The position numbers and the translations under genes are program-made. 64,000 bases of DNA from Dyella sp. AtDHG13 (GTDB lineage: Bacteria > Pseudomonadota > Gammaproteobacteria > Xanthomonadales > Rhodanobacteraceae): the NCBI RefSeq assembly GCF_003201105.1, contig NZ_QICJ01000008.1:186001-250000 (forward strand), given 5' to 3'. The notes beneath the pieces are model-generated. The model was not told where the DNA came from. It searched no databases and saw only the letters and a list, made by a program, of their open reading frames with translations. Below are positions 31,118 to 39,528 of the stretch, one piece after another (within the stretch, counting starts at the first letter, position 1; each line of letters begins with the position of its first letter).

Positions 31118-31510
31118 TCAGGGCAGGTTCGACGGATCCATCATCGACGGCATCATGTTGCTGTTGAGGTGATACATGATCCAGATCGACCCGCTCAGCG
31201 TGATGACCACCAGCACGATGGTAAACACCAGCGCGAGCATGTTCCAGCCGCCTTCCGATTTCGCGTTCATGTGCAGGAAGTAGATCATGTGCACCACGAT
31301 CTGCACCGCCGCCAGCCCCAGGATGATCACCGCCGCCGTGCTCGACTTGGTGATGACGTGTCCCATCACCAGCCAGAACGGAATGACGGTGAGCACCACC
31401 GACAGCACGAAGCCCGTCGCGTAGCCGCCCAGGGTGGCGTGGATGCCGAAATCCTCCTCGTCGTGGCCGTGGTCGCCGCCGTGGGCGTGCAACTCGTCAT
31501 GCGCACTCAT
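31118..31510 (-). CDS. cyoD: Cytochrome bo3 ubiquinol oxidase subunit IV
   Basis: Protein of 130 residues with three membrane helices (LGGYATGFVLSVVLTVIPFWLVM, AAVIILGLAAVQIVVHMIYFLHM, LALVFTIVLVVITLSGSIWIMYHL), the CyoD pattern, and a His/Asp-rich N-terminal tail. It stabilises subunits I and II. ATG at 31510 overlaps the cyoC stop by 4 bases. Confidence 0.93.
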   Translation of the reverse strand: MSAHDELHAHGGDHGHDEEDFGIHATLGGYATGFVLSVVLTVIPFWLVMGHVITKSSTAAVIILGLAAVQIVVHMIYFLHMNAKSEGGWNMLALVFTIVLVVITLSGSIWIMYHLNSNMMPSMMDPSNLP

Positions 31511-32142
31511 GGCAGCACTCCCATCAGATAGACGAAGCTGAAGACGCCCACCCACACCACGTCGAGGAAGTGCCAGAACATCGACAGGCACAGCAGGCGG
31601 CGCTTGTTGGCGGTGATCAGGCCCTTCCTCAGCACCTGCGTGATCAACACCACCAGCCAGATCAGGCCGCAGGTGACGTGCAGGCCATGCGTCCCCACCA
31701 GGGTGAAGAACGAGGACAGGAAGGCGCTACGCTGCGGCCCCGCGCCGATCGAGATGAGGTGCGCGAACTCGCGCAGCTCCAGCGTGATGAAGCCCGCGCC
31801 CAGCAGGCCGGTGATCACCAGCCACACCAGCATCGGGTTCTGGCGGTTGCGCTGCATCGCCAGCACGGCGAAGCCGTAGGTGATGGAGGAAAGCAGCAGC
31901 AAGGTGGTGTTCACCGCCACCGCCGGCAGCTCCAGCACCTCCTGCGCCGTGGGCCCGCCCGCGTATTCGCGGCCCAGCACGCCATAGGCGGCGAACAGGC
32001 AGGCGAACACCAGGCAGTCGCTCATCAGGTACACCCAGAACCCCAGCAACGTACCGTTGACCGGGTGGTGTTCCGCCGTGTCGTAAAAGGCCAGCGGCTT
32101 CGCCGGGCCGCTACCGGGGAGAGTCGTCGATATCTCAGACAT
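31507..32142 (-). CDS. cyoC: Cytochrome bo3 ubiquinol oxidase subunit III
   Basis: Protein of 211 residues with five membrane helices: [64 protein letters not shown] and the C-terminal [23 protein letters not shown] are typical CyoC segments. Overlaps of a few bases with cyoB and cyoD show one operon. Confidence 0.95.
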   Translation of the reverse strand: MSEISTTLPGSGPAKPLAFYDTAEHHPVNGTLLGFWVYLMSDCLVFACLFAAYGVLGREYAGGPTAQEVLELPAVAVNTTLLLLSSITYGFAVLAMQRNRQNPMLVWLVITGLLGAGFITLELREFAHLISIGAGPQRSAFLSSFFTLVGTHGLHVTCGLIWLVVLITQVLRKGLITANKRRLLCLSMFWHFLDVVWVGVFSFVYLMGVLP

Positions 32143-34138
32143 GGCTGGCCAGCAGCTCCGTTCGGGATGCTTCGGTGCGGGTCACTTCCTCCGACGACAG
32201 GTAATAGTCGCGGTGGTAGTTGAAGGTATGGCCGATCGCCACCGCCAGCAGCGCGATGAAGGACACCGCCGCCAGCAGCCACATGTACCAGATCATGGCG
32301 AAGCCGAACACGAAGCTCAGCCCGCCCATGATGATGCCTGCGCCGGTGTTGAGCGGCATGTGGATCGGCACGAAGCCGCCGATGGGCCGCTGGTAGTGGT
32401 GCTTCTTCATCATCCACCACGCGTCGTGGTCATGCACCAGCGGCGTGAAGGCGAAGTTGTACTTCGGCGGCGGCGAGGAGGTGGACCACTCCAGCGTGCG
32501 GCCATCCCACGGATCGCCCGTGGTATCGCGCAGCTTGTCGCGGTTCCTGAAGCTCACGACGAACTGGATGATGTTGCACGCGATGCCCAGCGCGATCAGC
32601 AAGGCGCCGAACGCCGCGATCTGGAACCAGATCTGCAGCGAGGGATCGTCGAAATGGCTGAGCCGGCGCGTGACGCCCATCAGGCCGAGCACGTACAGCG
32701 GCATGAAGGCGAAGTAGAAACCCACCACCCAGAGCCAGAACGAGCACTTGCCCCAGAACGGATCGAGCCGGAAGCCGAACGCCTTGGGGAACCAGTAGGT
32801 GATGCCGGCGAACAGGCCGAACAGCACGCCACCGATGATCACGTTGTGGAAGTGCGCGATCAGGAACAGGCTGTTGTGCAGCGAGAAATCCGCCGGCGGC
32901 ACCGCCAGCAGCACGCCGGTCATGCCGCCGATCACGAAGGTGACCATGAAGGCCACCGTCCACATCATCGGCAGCTGGAACTCCACCCGCCCGCGGTACA
33001 TGGTGAACAGCCAGTTGAAGATCTTCGCGCCGGTGGGGATCGAGATGATCATGGTGGTGATGCCGAAGAACGAGTTGACGCTCGCGCCCGACCCCATGGT
33101 GAAGAAGTGGTGCAGCCACACCAGGTACGACAGCACGGTGATCACTACCGTGGCGTACACCATCGAGGCGTAGCCGAACAACGGCTTGCGGCTGAAGGTG
33201 GCGGTGACTTCGGAGAAGATGCCGAACGCCGGCAGGATCAGGATGTAGACCTCCGGATGTCCCCAGATCCAGATCAGGTTCACGTACATCATGGCGTTGC
33301 CGCCAAGCTCGGTGGTGAAGAAGTTGGTGCCGGCGTAGCGGTCCAGCGCCAGCAGCGCGAGCACGGCGGTGAGCACCGGGAAGGCCGCCACGATCAGCAC
33401 GTTGGTGCACAGCGCCGTCCAGGTGAACACCGGCATCTTCATCATGGTCATGCCGGGCGCGCGCATCTTCACGATGGTCACCAGCAGGTTGATGCCGGAC
33501 AGCAAGGTTCCCACGCCCGCTATCTGCAAGGCCCATATGTAGTAATCCACGCCCGCATCGGGGCTGGACACGATGTCCGACAGCGGCGGATAGGCCAGCC
33601 AGCCGGTGCGCGCGAACTCGCCGATGAACAGCGAGGCCATCACCAGCATGGCGCCGGCCACCGTCATCCAGAAACTGAAGTTGTTGAGAAAGGGAAACGC
33701 CACGTCGCGCGCGCCGATCTGCAGCGGCATGACGAAGTTCATCAGGCCCGTCACCATAGGCATGGCGACGAAGAAGATCATGATCACGCCGTGCGCGGTG
33801 AAGATCTGGTCGTAATGCTCCGGCGGCAGGTAGCCGTGCGAATCTCCGAAGGAGATCGCCTGCTGGGCGCGCATCATGATCGCGTCCGAGAAGCCGCGCA
33901 GCAGCATCACGAAGCCCAGGATCATGTACATGATGCCGATCTTCTTGTGGTCGATGCTGGTGAACCACTCGCGCCACAGGTAGCCCCACAGCCTGAAGTA
34001 GGTGATGGCGCCCAGCAGCGCGATGCCGCCGATGGCGACCGCCACGAACGTATACACGACGATGGGCTCGTGCAGCGGCAGCGAGTCCAGCGTGAGTCGA
34101 CCGAAGATCAGCTTGGCGAGGTCGGTTTGGGCAAGCAT
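32135..34138 (-). CDS. cyoB: Cytochrome bo3 ubiquinol oxidase subunit I
   Basis: Haem-copper catalytic subunit, 667 residues. Ligand motifs seen are the low-spin haem His in [11 protein letters not shown], CuB His-Tyr in [15 protein letters not shown], the His pair in WLHHFFTMG and the haem ligands in [11 protein letters not shown]. It reduces O2 to water and pumps protons. ATG at 34138 (MLAQTDL) is chosen; a GTG four codons upstream is possible. The extended N- and C-terminal helices are typical of CyoB rather than CtaD. Confidence 0.96.
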   Translation of the reverse strand: MLAQTDLAKLIFGRLTLDSLPLHEPIVVYTFVAVAIGGIALLGAITYFRLWGYLWREWFTSIDHKKIGIMYMILGFVMLLRGFSDAIMMRAQQAISFGDSHGYLPPEHYDQIFTAHGVIMIFFVAMPMVTGLMNFVMPLQIGARDVAFPFLNNFSFWMTVAGAMLVMASLFIGEFARTGWLAYPPLSDIVSSPDAGVDYYIWALQIAGVGTLLSGINLLVTIVKMRAPGMTMMKMPVFTWTALCTNVLIVAAFPVLTAVLALLALDRYAGTNFFTTELGGNAMMYVNLIWIWGHPEVYILILPAFGIFSEVTATFSRKPLFGYASMVYATVVITVLSYLVWLHHFFTMGSGASVNSFFGITTMIISIPTGAKIFNWLFTMYRGRVEFQLPMMWTVAFMVTFVIGGMTGVLLAVPPADFSLHNSLFLIAHFHNVIIGGVLFGLFAGITYWFPKAFGFRLDPFWGKCSFWLWVVGFYFAFMPLYVLGLMGVTRRLSHFDDPSLQIWFQIAAFGALLIALGIACNIIQFVVSFRNRDKLRDTTGDPWDGRTLEWSTSSPPPKYNFAFTPLVHDHDAWWMMKKHHYQRPIGGFVPIHMPLNTGAGIIMGGLSFVFGFAMIWYMWLLAAVSFIALLAVAIGHTFNYHRDYYLSSEEVTRTEASRTELLASHV

Positions 34139-34162
34139 CGTGGACACCACCGGATGGAAGGA

Positions 34163-35146
34163 TCAGTCGGAGTGGGGATGGTCAGCCATGGCGGCCATGC
34201 CGCGGGTCGATGCGGGTTGCAGCATCACACCCGAGTCGCTGGTCTCGTGCGGGCTCAGGTCCATGCGCGTCATGCACGAGGGGCTTTCCGGATCCACGCA
34301 CTTGGTGAGGATGGCGCGGTAAAGGCCCGGCTCCACCGTGGCGTAGTACGTCACCGGGTCGTTTTCGCTGGGCTGGGCCAGCTTCACGTAGGCCTCACGG
34401 CTGAGGTCGCCGCCGCCGGCCTTGGCCTTCTGCACCCATTGCGCGAAGCCTTCCTCGCTGACGCCGTGGAAGAGGAAATGCATGCCCGAGAAACCGTGGC
34501 CGCTGTAGTTGGCCGAGAAGCCCTGGAATTCGCCGGGCGCATTGATCACGGCCTGCAGCTGCGTCTCCATGCCGGGCATGGCGTAGATCTGCCCGGCCAG
34601 CGCGGGGATGAAGAACGAGTTCATCACCGAGGAGGCGGTGATCTTGAACTGGATCGGGCGATCCACCGGCGCGGCCAGTTCGTTCACGGTGGCAATGCCT
34701 TGCTCCGGGTATATGAACAGCCATTTCCAGTCGAGCGCGACCACGTTGACCTGCAGCGGTCGCGCGCCGGCCGGCATCGGGCGGTGGGCGGCGACGCGTT
34801 CGAGCGGACGATAGGGATCGAGCTTGTGCGTGCTGACCCAGGTGATCGCGCCCAGCGCGATGATGATCAGCAGCGGCGCGGCCCAGATCAGCAGTTCGAG
34901 GATGGTGGAGTGATCCCAGTCGGGATCGTAGGTGGCCTTCTTGTTGGATGCGCGGAAATGCCAGGCGAACAGCAGCGTGAGCACGATCACCGGCACGATG
35001 ATCAGCAGCATCAGCACCGTCGAGGTGATGATCAGGTTGCGCTGCTGCACCGCGAGGTCGCCCGATGGCGACATCAATACGGATTGGCAACCCGCAAGCA
35101 GCAGGGCGACAGATACGAGCAGTCCACGGAAAGCCTTCATAGACAT
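34163..35146 (-). CDS. cyoA: Cytochrome bo3 ubiquinol oxidase subunit II
   Basis: Protein of 327 residues with lipoprotein signal VALLLAGC, two membrane helices (IITSTVLMLLIIVPVIVLTLLFAWHF; ILELLIWAAPLLIIIALGAIT) and a periplasmic cupredoxin fold without the CuA Cys pair, which marks it as a quinol rather than cytochrome c oxidase. It contains VVALDWKWLFIYPEQGIATVN and NYSGHGFSGMHF. First gene of cyoABCD-surf1. The start is ATG 35146 (MSMKAF) or the ATG two codons later. A cyoE (haem O synthase) gene is not in this cluster. Confidence 0.95.
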   Translation of the reverse strand: MSMKAFRGLLVSVALLLAGCQSVLMSPSGDLAVQQRNLIITSTVLMLLIIVPVIVLTLLFAWHFRASNKKATYDPDWDHSTILELLIWAAPLLIIIALGAITWVSTHKLDPYRPLERVAAHRPMPAGARPLQVNVVALDWKWLFIYPEQGIATVNELAAPVDRPIQFKITASSVMNSFFIPALAGQIYAMPGMETQLQAVINAPGEFQGFSANYSGHGFSGMHFLFHGVSEEGFAQWVQKAKAGGGDLSREAYVKLAQPSENDPVTYYATVEPGLYRAILTKCVDPESPSCMTRMDLSPHETSDSGVMLQPASTRGMAAMADHPHSD

Positions 35147-35287
35147 ACCGACGGCGCAACGAGTGTGGAGAACGGTACGCCAGTCGGCGCGAAACCGGAA
35201 CAGGCAACATTCCAAGTGACGCGAGTGGCGCGGTAGTGCCATAGTGTGGCTCGGAACTTCCCCAGACATATTCCTTCTTCCCGGGTA

Positions 35288-36619
35288 ATGACTATGTCAA
35301 GCACGTTCCCTGAGCACGGCGCGGGCCACACGGTAGAGGACATCGGGCGCATCCAGGCGCACGCGAAGGTTGCACCGGGCGAGATCGCCGTCGGCGTCAT
35401 CATCGGGCGCACCTCCGAACACTTCGACTTCTTCGTGTTCGGCATTTCCTGCGTGCTGGTCTTTCCCTCCCTGCTGTTCCCGTTCGCCAGTCCGTTGAAC
35501 GGCATGCTTTACGCCTTCACGATCTTTTCACTGGCCTTCCTCGCGCGGCCCTTCGGCACGGCGCTCTTCATGAGTTTCCAGCGGCGCTGGAGCCGCGGCA
35601 TCAAGCTCACCATCGCGCTGTTCCTGCTCGGCAGCGCCACGGCGGGCATGGCCTTCCTGCCTGGTTATAGGGTGATCGGCGATTGGTCGATCGGCCTGCT
35701 GGTGTTGTTCCGCATCCTGCAGGGCATCGCCCTGGGCGGCTCGTGGGATGGCCTGCCCTCCCTGCTCGCCCTCAACACGCCGCCGCAGCGTCGCGGCTGG
35801 TACGCCATGCTCGGCCAGCTCAGCGCGCCGATCGGTTTCATGGTGGCGGGCGCCCTGTTCCTGTTCCTGCACAGCAACCTCAGCGACGAAGACTTCATCG
35901 ACTGGGGCTGGCGCTATCCGTTCTTCGTCGCCTTCGCCATCAACGTGGTGGCCTTGTTTGCCCGCCTGCGCCTGGTGGTGACGGAGGAATACACCGTCGC
36001 GATGGAAGAGCGCGAACTGGAACCCATCGGCATCGTCGAGCTGCTGCGCACGCAGGGCTACAACATCTTCATCGGCGCGTTCGCCGCGCTGGCGAGCTAT
36101 GCGCTGTTCCACCTGGTGACGATCTTCCCGCTGTCGTGGATCGTCCTCGGTTCCACGCAGTCGGTGAATGCCGTGCTGGTGGCGGAAATCATCGGCGCCT
36201 GCGCGTGCATCGTGGGCATGATCATCTCCGGCCTGCTGGCGGACCGCATCGGCCGGCGCACGACACTCGGAACCATGGCGGCCTTGATCGCCATCTTCGC
36301 CTTGCTCACGCCCTGGCTGCTCGGCGGCGGCAAGCTGGGGCAGGACGCCTTCATCATCCTGGGCTTTGGCGGTCTGGGCCTGTCGTACGGGCAGGCGGCC
36401 GGCAGCGTTACGTCCAATTTCGAGATGCGCCTGCGCTACGCCGGCGCAGCACTCACCACCGACTTCGCCTGGCTGATCGGTGCGGCCTTCGCTCCGCTGG
36501 TGGCTTTGGGTTTGTCCACGCGCTTCGGACTGGTGGCGGTCAGCGCCTATCTGCTCTCCGGCGTGATCTGCACCTTGCTGGCCTTGCGTGTGAATCGCGC
36601 GCTGGCGGCGCGGGAATAA
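35288..36619 (+). CDS. MFS transporter, metabolite:H+ symporter-like
   Basis: Protein of 443 residues with twelve predicted membrane helices. EHFDFFVFGI in the first helix, FLARPFGTALFMSFQRRWSRG in the 2-3 loop and RILQGIALGGSWDG are typical of the MHS (ProP/KgtP/citrate-type) subfamily. Substrate is probably an organic acid or compatible solute but cannot be fixed. ATG at 35288 or the ATG at 35294 are both possible. It diverges from cyoA across 141 bp and ends at a strong hairpin. Confidence 0.85.
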   Translation: MTMSSTFPEHGAGHTVEDIGRIQAHAKVAPGEIAVGVIIGRTSEHFDFFVFGISCVLVFPSLLFPFASPLNGMLYAFTIFSLAFLARPFGTALFMSFQRRWSRGIKLTIALFLLGSATAGMAFLPGYRVIGDWSIGLLVLFRILQGIALGGSWDGLPSLLALNTPPQRRGWYAMLGQLSAPIGFMVAGALFLFLHSNLSDEDFIDWGWRYPFFVAFAINVVALFARLRLVVTEEYTVAMEERELEPIGIVELLRTQGYNIFIGAFAALASYALFHLVTIFPLSWIVLGSTQSVNAVLVAEIIGACACIVGMIISGLLADRIGRRTTLGTMAALIAIFALLTPWLLGGGKLGQDAFIILGFGGLGLSYGQAAGSVTSNFEMRLRYAGAALTTDFAWLIGAAFAPLVALGLSTRFGLVAVSAYLLSGVICTLLALRVNRALAARE

Positions 36620-36635
36620 GGCGCGTGTGAGAACT

Positions 36636-36665
36636 CACGACGGCGCGTATCGACGCGCCGTCGTG
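36636..36665. terminator. Perfect 12-bp hairpin between convergent genes
   Basis: CACGACGGCGCG and CGCGCCGTCGTG pair without mismatch around TATCGA. It lies between the 3' ends of the MFS gene (+) and the DUF1272 gene (-). No T-run is present, but position and stability suggest a bidirectional terminator. Confidence 0.65.
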
Positions 36666-36678
36666 GTATCGCGTGCGC

Positions 36679-36984
36679 TCAGCGCTGCTCCGGCGCCCAC
36701 CCTTCCAGTTGCGCCGCAAAGCGGGCGTGAGCGGCCAGGTCCACCGGTTTGTGCGTGACGGTGCGCGTGGCGGGTTGATCGCTGAGCGAAACGCCCGGCC
36801 GCCACGCATGGGCGGGGCGGATGGGGCGCGCCGTGAAGCCGCCGCCGCAGTTGGGGCACACGTTGTGCAGCGCGTCCACGCAATCGCGGCAGTAGGTGCA
36901 CTCGTACGAGCAGATCATGGCCTCGGTCGAGGCCGGCGGCAGCGTCTTGTTGCACTGCTCGCAGGTGGGACGCAGTTCCAGCAT
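36679..36984 (-). CDS. DUF1272 zinc-ribbon-like protein
   Basis: Protein of 101 residues. The N-terminal half has regularly spaced cysteines (CEQC, CSYECTYCRDC, CPNCGGGF) typical of DUF1272 and likely to bind zinc. The C-terminal half is short and unrecognised. Cytoplasmic, function unknown. It precedes the rhodanese gene region but is separated by 65 bp and on the same strand. Confidence 0.87.
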   Translation of the reverse strand: MLELRPTCEQCNKTLPPASTEAMICSYECTYCRDCVDALHNVCPNCGGGFTARPIRPAHAWRPGVSLSDQPATRTVTHKPVDLAAHARFAAQLEGWAPEQR

Positions 36985-37049
36985 GAGGTGTCCTCGGTCG
37001 TGGGGTGCGCATGGTGATCAGGTGTTGGGCGAGCGGCGGGCCACTCATT

Positions 37050-37442
37050 TCAGCGCGCCAGGCCGAAGCCTTCGTCGATCCATCCGGTCAGGCCGCCGAT
37101 CATCTCCTTCACCGGCCGCCCCAGCTGCGCCAGTTTCACCGCCGCCTTGTTGGCGCCATTGCAGTGCGGCCCCGCGCAATACACCACGAACAAGGTATCG
37201 GACGGGTACTCGGCCAGCCGCTGCTCGCTGATCATGCGCGTGGGCAGGTTCACCGCGCCGGGCACGTGGCCGGCGGCGTAGAGCGTGGGCGTGCGGACGT
37301 CGAGCAGCACGAAGTCCTTGGTCTCGTGGTTGGAGGCGTAATGGACGTCCGCGCAATCGGTCTCGAAACCCAGGCGGGCCTGGAAATGCGCCAGCGCGTC
37401 CTGGCTGGCGGCGGCGGGAACGCGTTGCACCACACTGCTCAT
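37050..37442 (-). CDS. Single-domain rhodanese-like sulfurtransferase
   Basis: Protein of 130 residues with one rhodanese domain: FVLLDVRTPTLYAAGHVPGAVNLP and the active-site loop VVYCAGPHCNGANKAA with the catalytic Cys. It could transfer sulphane sulphur or protect against thiol stress. It diverges from an FtrA/GlxA-type regulator with 67 bp between starts, a pairing found in many proteobacteria and suggesting that the regulator controls it. ATG at 37442 is used; the longer frame reads into the divergent gene. Confidence 0.88.
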   Translation of the reverse strand: MSSVVQRVPAAASQDALAHFQARLGFETDCADVHYASNHETKDFVLLDVRTPTLYAAGHVPGAVNLPTRMISEQRLAEYPSDTLFVVYCAGPHCNGANKAAVKLAQLGRPVKEMIGGLTGWIDEGFGLAR

Positions 37443-37500
37443 CGTCTGGCTCCGTCGGTTGGGATGGCGGCATTGTCGGCACTGGCGCCGCCGGCGAACA

Positions 37501-37515
37501 TTGGCAAGAATGCCA
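37501..37515. promoter_or_regulatory. Dyad TTGGCA-AGAA-TGCCA in the rhodanese/FtrA divergent spacer
   Basis: TGGCA (37502-37506) and TGCCA (37511-37515) form a dyad with a 4-base spacer at the regulator's start region and about 60 bases upstream of the rhodanese start. It is a candidate operator for the AraC-type regulator. Confidence 0.4.
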
Positions 37516-38511
37516 TTTACCATGAAAAATCCGCCAAAGCGATCCAGGCGTCCATCCGGGCCACCCAACCGACAGGTGGCCGCCCTGGTGTACGACGGCC
37601 TGTGCACGTTCGAGTTCGGCATTGCGGTGGAAATGTTCGGCCTGCCGCGGCCCGAGCTTTCGGAGTGGTACGAGTTCCGGCTGTGCGCGGTCGACCGCGG
37701 ACCCATGCGCGCGGCGGGCGGCATGCGCGTGCTGGCGGACGACGGTCTCGACACACTGGCCAGCGCCGGCACCATCGTGGTGCCGGGATGGCGCGGCGTC
37801 GATGCGCCGCCGCCTGAGCCCTTGCTGGAGGCCCTGCACGCCGCTTACGCACGGGGCGCGCGGCTGCTGTCGTACTGCTCCGGCGTGTTCGTGCTGGCCG
37901 CCACCGGCCTGCTGGACGGACGGCGCGCCACCACGCACTGGCGCTACGCGGATGCGCTGGCCCAGCGTTATCCGCGCGTGCACGTCGAGCCCGACGTGCT
38001 CTATGTGGACGAGGGCCGCCTGCTCACCTCCGCCGGCAGCGCCGCGGCGCTGGATCTCTCCTTGCATCTGATCCGCCGCGATTACGGCCCCGAGGTGGCC
38101 AACGCCGTCGCCCGCCGGGCCGTGGTGCCCGCGCATCGCGATGGGGGGCAGGCGCAGTTCATCCAGTCGCCGATGCCTGCGCAGGGCGATGGGCTGGGCA
38201 AGCTGCTGGAATGGATGCGCCGCCATCTCGACCAGCCGCAGCCGGTGGCGTTGCTGGCCGAACGCGCGCGCATGAGCGAGCGCACCTTGTTGCGGCGCTT
38301 CGAGGAGGCCACCGGCTGCTCGCCCAAGCAGTGGCTGATCCGCGAACGCCTCGGCCGCGCCCGCGAGCTGCTGGAAGGCAGCGGCATGGGCATGGACCGC
38401 GTGGCGCAGGTGTGCGGATTCGGCAGCGCGGATACCCTACGGCACCACTTCCGCCAGCAACTGCAACTGAGCCCGGCACGCTATCGCGAGCGCTTCACCC
38501 ATCAGCGATAG
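37510..38511 (+). CDS. FtrA/GlxA-family AraC-type transcriptional regulator
   Basis: Protein of 333 residues: an N-terminal DJ-1/PfpI-like (GATase1-like) domain (VAALVYDGLCTFEFGIAVEMFGLP; LLSYCSGVFVLAATGLLDGR) and a C-terminal pair of AraC helix-turn-helix motifs (VALLAERARMSERTLLRRFEEATG; MDRVAQVCGFGSADTLRHHFRQ). It probably activates the divergent rhodanese gene. The start is ATG 37510; ATG 37522 is also possible. No catalytic activity is expected of the N-terminal domain. Confidence 0.87.
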   Translation: MPFTMKNPPKRSRRPSGPPNRQVAALVYDGLCTFEFGIAVEMFGLPRPELSEWYEFRLCAVDRGPMRAAGGMRVLADDGLDTLASAGTIVVPGWRGVDAPPPEPLLEALHAAYARGARLLSYCSGVFVLAATGLLDGRRATTHWRYADALAQRYPRVHVEPDVLYVDEGRLLTSAGSAAALDLSLHLIRRDYGPEVANAVARRAVVPAHRDGGQAQFIQSPMPAQGDGLGKLLEWMRRHLDQPQPVALLAERARMSERTLLRRFEEATGCSPKQWLIRERLGRARELLEGSGMGMDRVAQVCGFGSADTLRHHFRQQLQLSPARYRERFTHQR

Positions 38512-38589
38512 CGTTCGCGGCCGCAGGACGGCTGACATCAAGGTCCGCTATACCGGCGAAGCCAGCTTCGCCTCCCACAAGGATTCCCC

Positions 38590-39447
38590 ATGGTTTATGT
38601 GTTGCTGAGCGTTGTCTGCAGCGTGCTGGTCTCGGTGCTGCTCAAGCTCGCGCGGCGGCTGTCGGTCGACGTGGGCCAGGCCATCGCCTGGAACTACGTC
38701 GCCACCAGCGCGTTGACGGCGATGGTGTTCCGCCCGTCGCTGGCGGTGCTGGCCAGTCCGCAGGCGCCGTGGCTGGGCTTCGTCGGCTTGGGCCTGCTGT
38801 TGCCGCTGATCTTCCTCGCCCTGGCCGCGTCGGTGCGCAGCGCGGGCATCGTGCGTACGGACGCCGCGCAGCGCTTGTCGCTGCTGATTTCCCTGCTGGC
38901 GGCCTTCCTGCTGTTCGGCGAGGCGCTGAGCGCGGGCAAGGCCGTGGGCATCGCGCTGGGCCTGGCGGCGCTGCTGTGCATGGTGTGGCGCGCGGCGCCG
39001 GCCGGCGCCAGCCAGGGCGAACGCGGCTGGTTGTGGCCTTGCGTGGTGTTCGTGGGCTTCGGCGTCATCGACATCCTGTTCAAGCGCGTCGCGGTGGCGG
39101 GCGCGCCGTTCGAGGCCTCGTTGCAGGCGATGTTCGCGCTTGCCTTCGTGGTGTCGCTGGCGATCCTGCTGTGGCGCCGCTGGCACGACCGCACCTTCTT
39201 CACCGTGCGCGATGCGGTGGCCGGCCTGCTGCTGGGCCTGGCCAACTTCGGCAACATCGTGTTCTACCTGCGCGGGCACCGGGCCTTGCCGGATCATCCT
39301 TCGCTGGTGTTCGCGAGCATGAACCTCGGCGTGGTGGCGCTGGGCGCGCTGGTGGGTACGCTGGCGTTCCGCGAGCGCCTGAGCTGGCTGAACGTCGTGG
39401 GCGTGCTGCTGGCGCTGGGGGCGATCGGAGTGATCGCCTGGTCGTGA
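38590..39447 (+). CDS. EamA/DMT-family membrane transporter
   Basis: Protein of 285 residues with about ten membrane helices and an internal two-fold repeat, as in drug/metabolite exporters. Helices such as MVYVLLSVVCSVLVSVLLKLA, LLISLLAAFLLFGEAL and VVALGALVGTLAFRERLSWLNVVG carry the EamA repeat ends (FGE and FRE). Substrate unknown. It ends before a strong bidirectional terminator. Confidence 0.82.
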   Translation: MVYVLLSVVCSVLVSVLLKLARRLSVDVGQAIAWNYVATSALTAMVFRPSLAVLASPQAPWLGFVGLGLLLPLIFLALAASVRSAGIVRTDAAQRLSLLISLLAAFLLFGEALSAGKAVGIALGLAALLCMVWRAAPAGASQGERGWLWPCVVFVGFGVIDILFKRVAVAGAPFEASLQAMFALAFVVSLAILLWRRWHDRTFFTVRDAVAGLLLGLANFGNIVFYLRGHRALPDHPSLVFASMNLGVVALGALVGTLAFRERLSWLNVVGVLLALGAIGVIAWS

Positions 39448-39481
39448 GGAGACATCCGCCAGCCTGCGCCAAGGCAAAGAA

Positions 39482-39508
39482 AAAGGCCGCATCGCTGCGG
39501 CCTTTCTC
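39482..39508. terminator. Bidirectional intrinsic terminator
   Basis: AAAGGCCGCA and TGCGGCCTTT form a perfect 10-bp stem with a TCGC loop, flanked by A-run and T-run. It serves the EamA gene (+) and emrB (-), whose 3' ends face each other. Confidence 0.9.
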
Positions 39509-39528
39509 GTATGCACGCCTGGAACCGA

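Noticed and set aside
32141-35236. A + strand open frame of about 1030 codons opposite cyoA/cyoB
   Set aside because: Antisense shadow of the haem-copper oxidase genes: His/Arg/Gln-rich with no domain. The same holds for the frame opposite the glycosyltransferase and rsmB (45917-49027).
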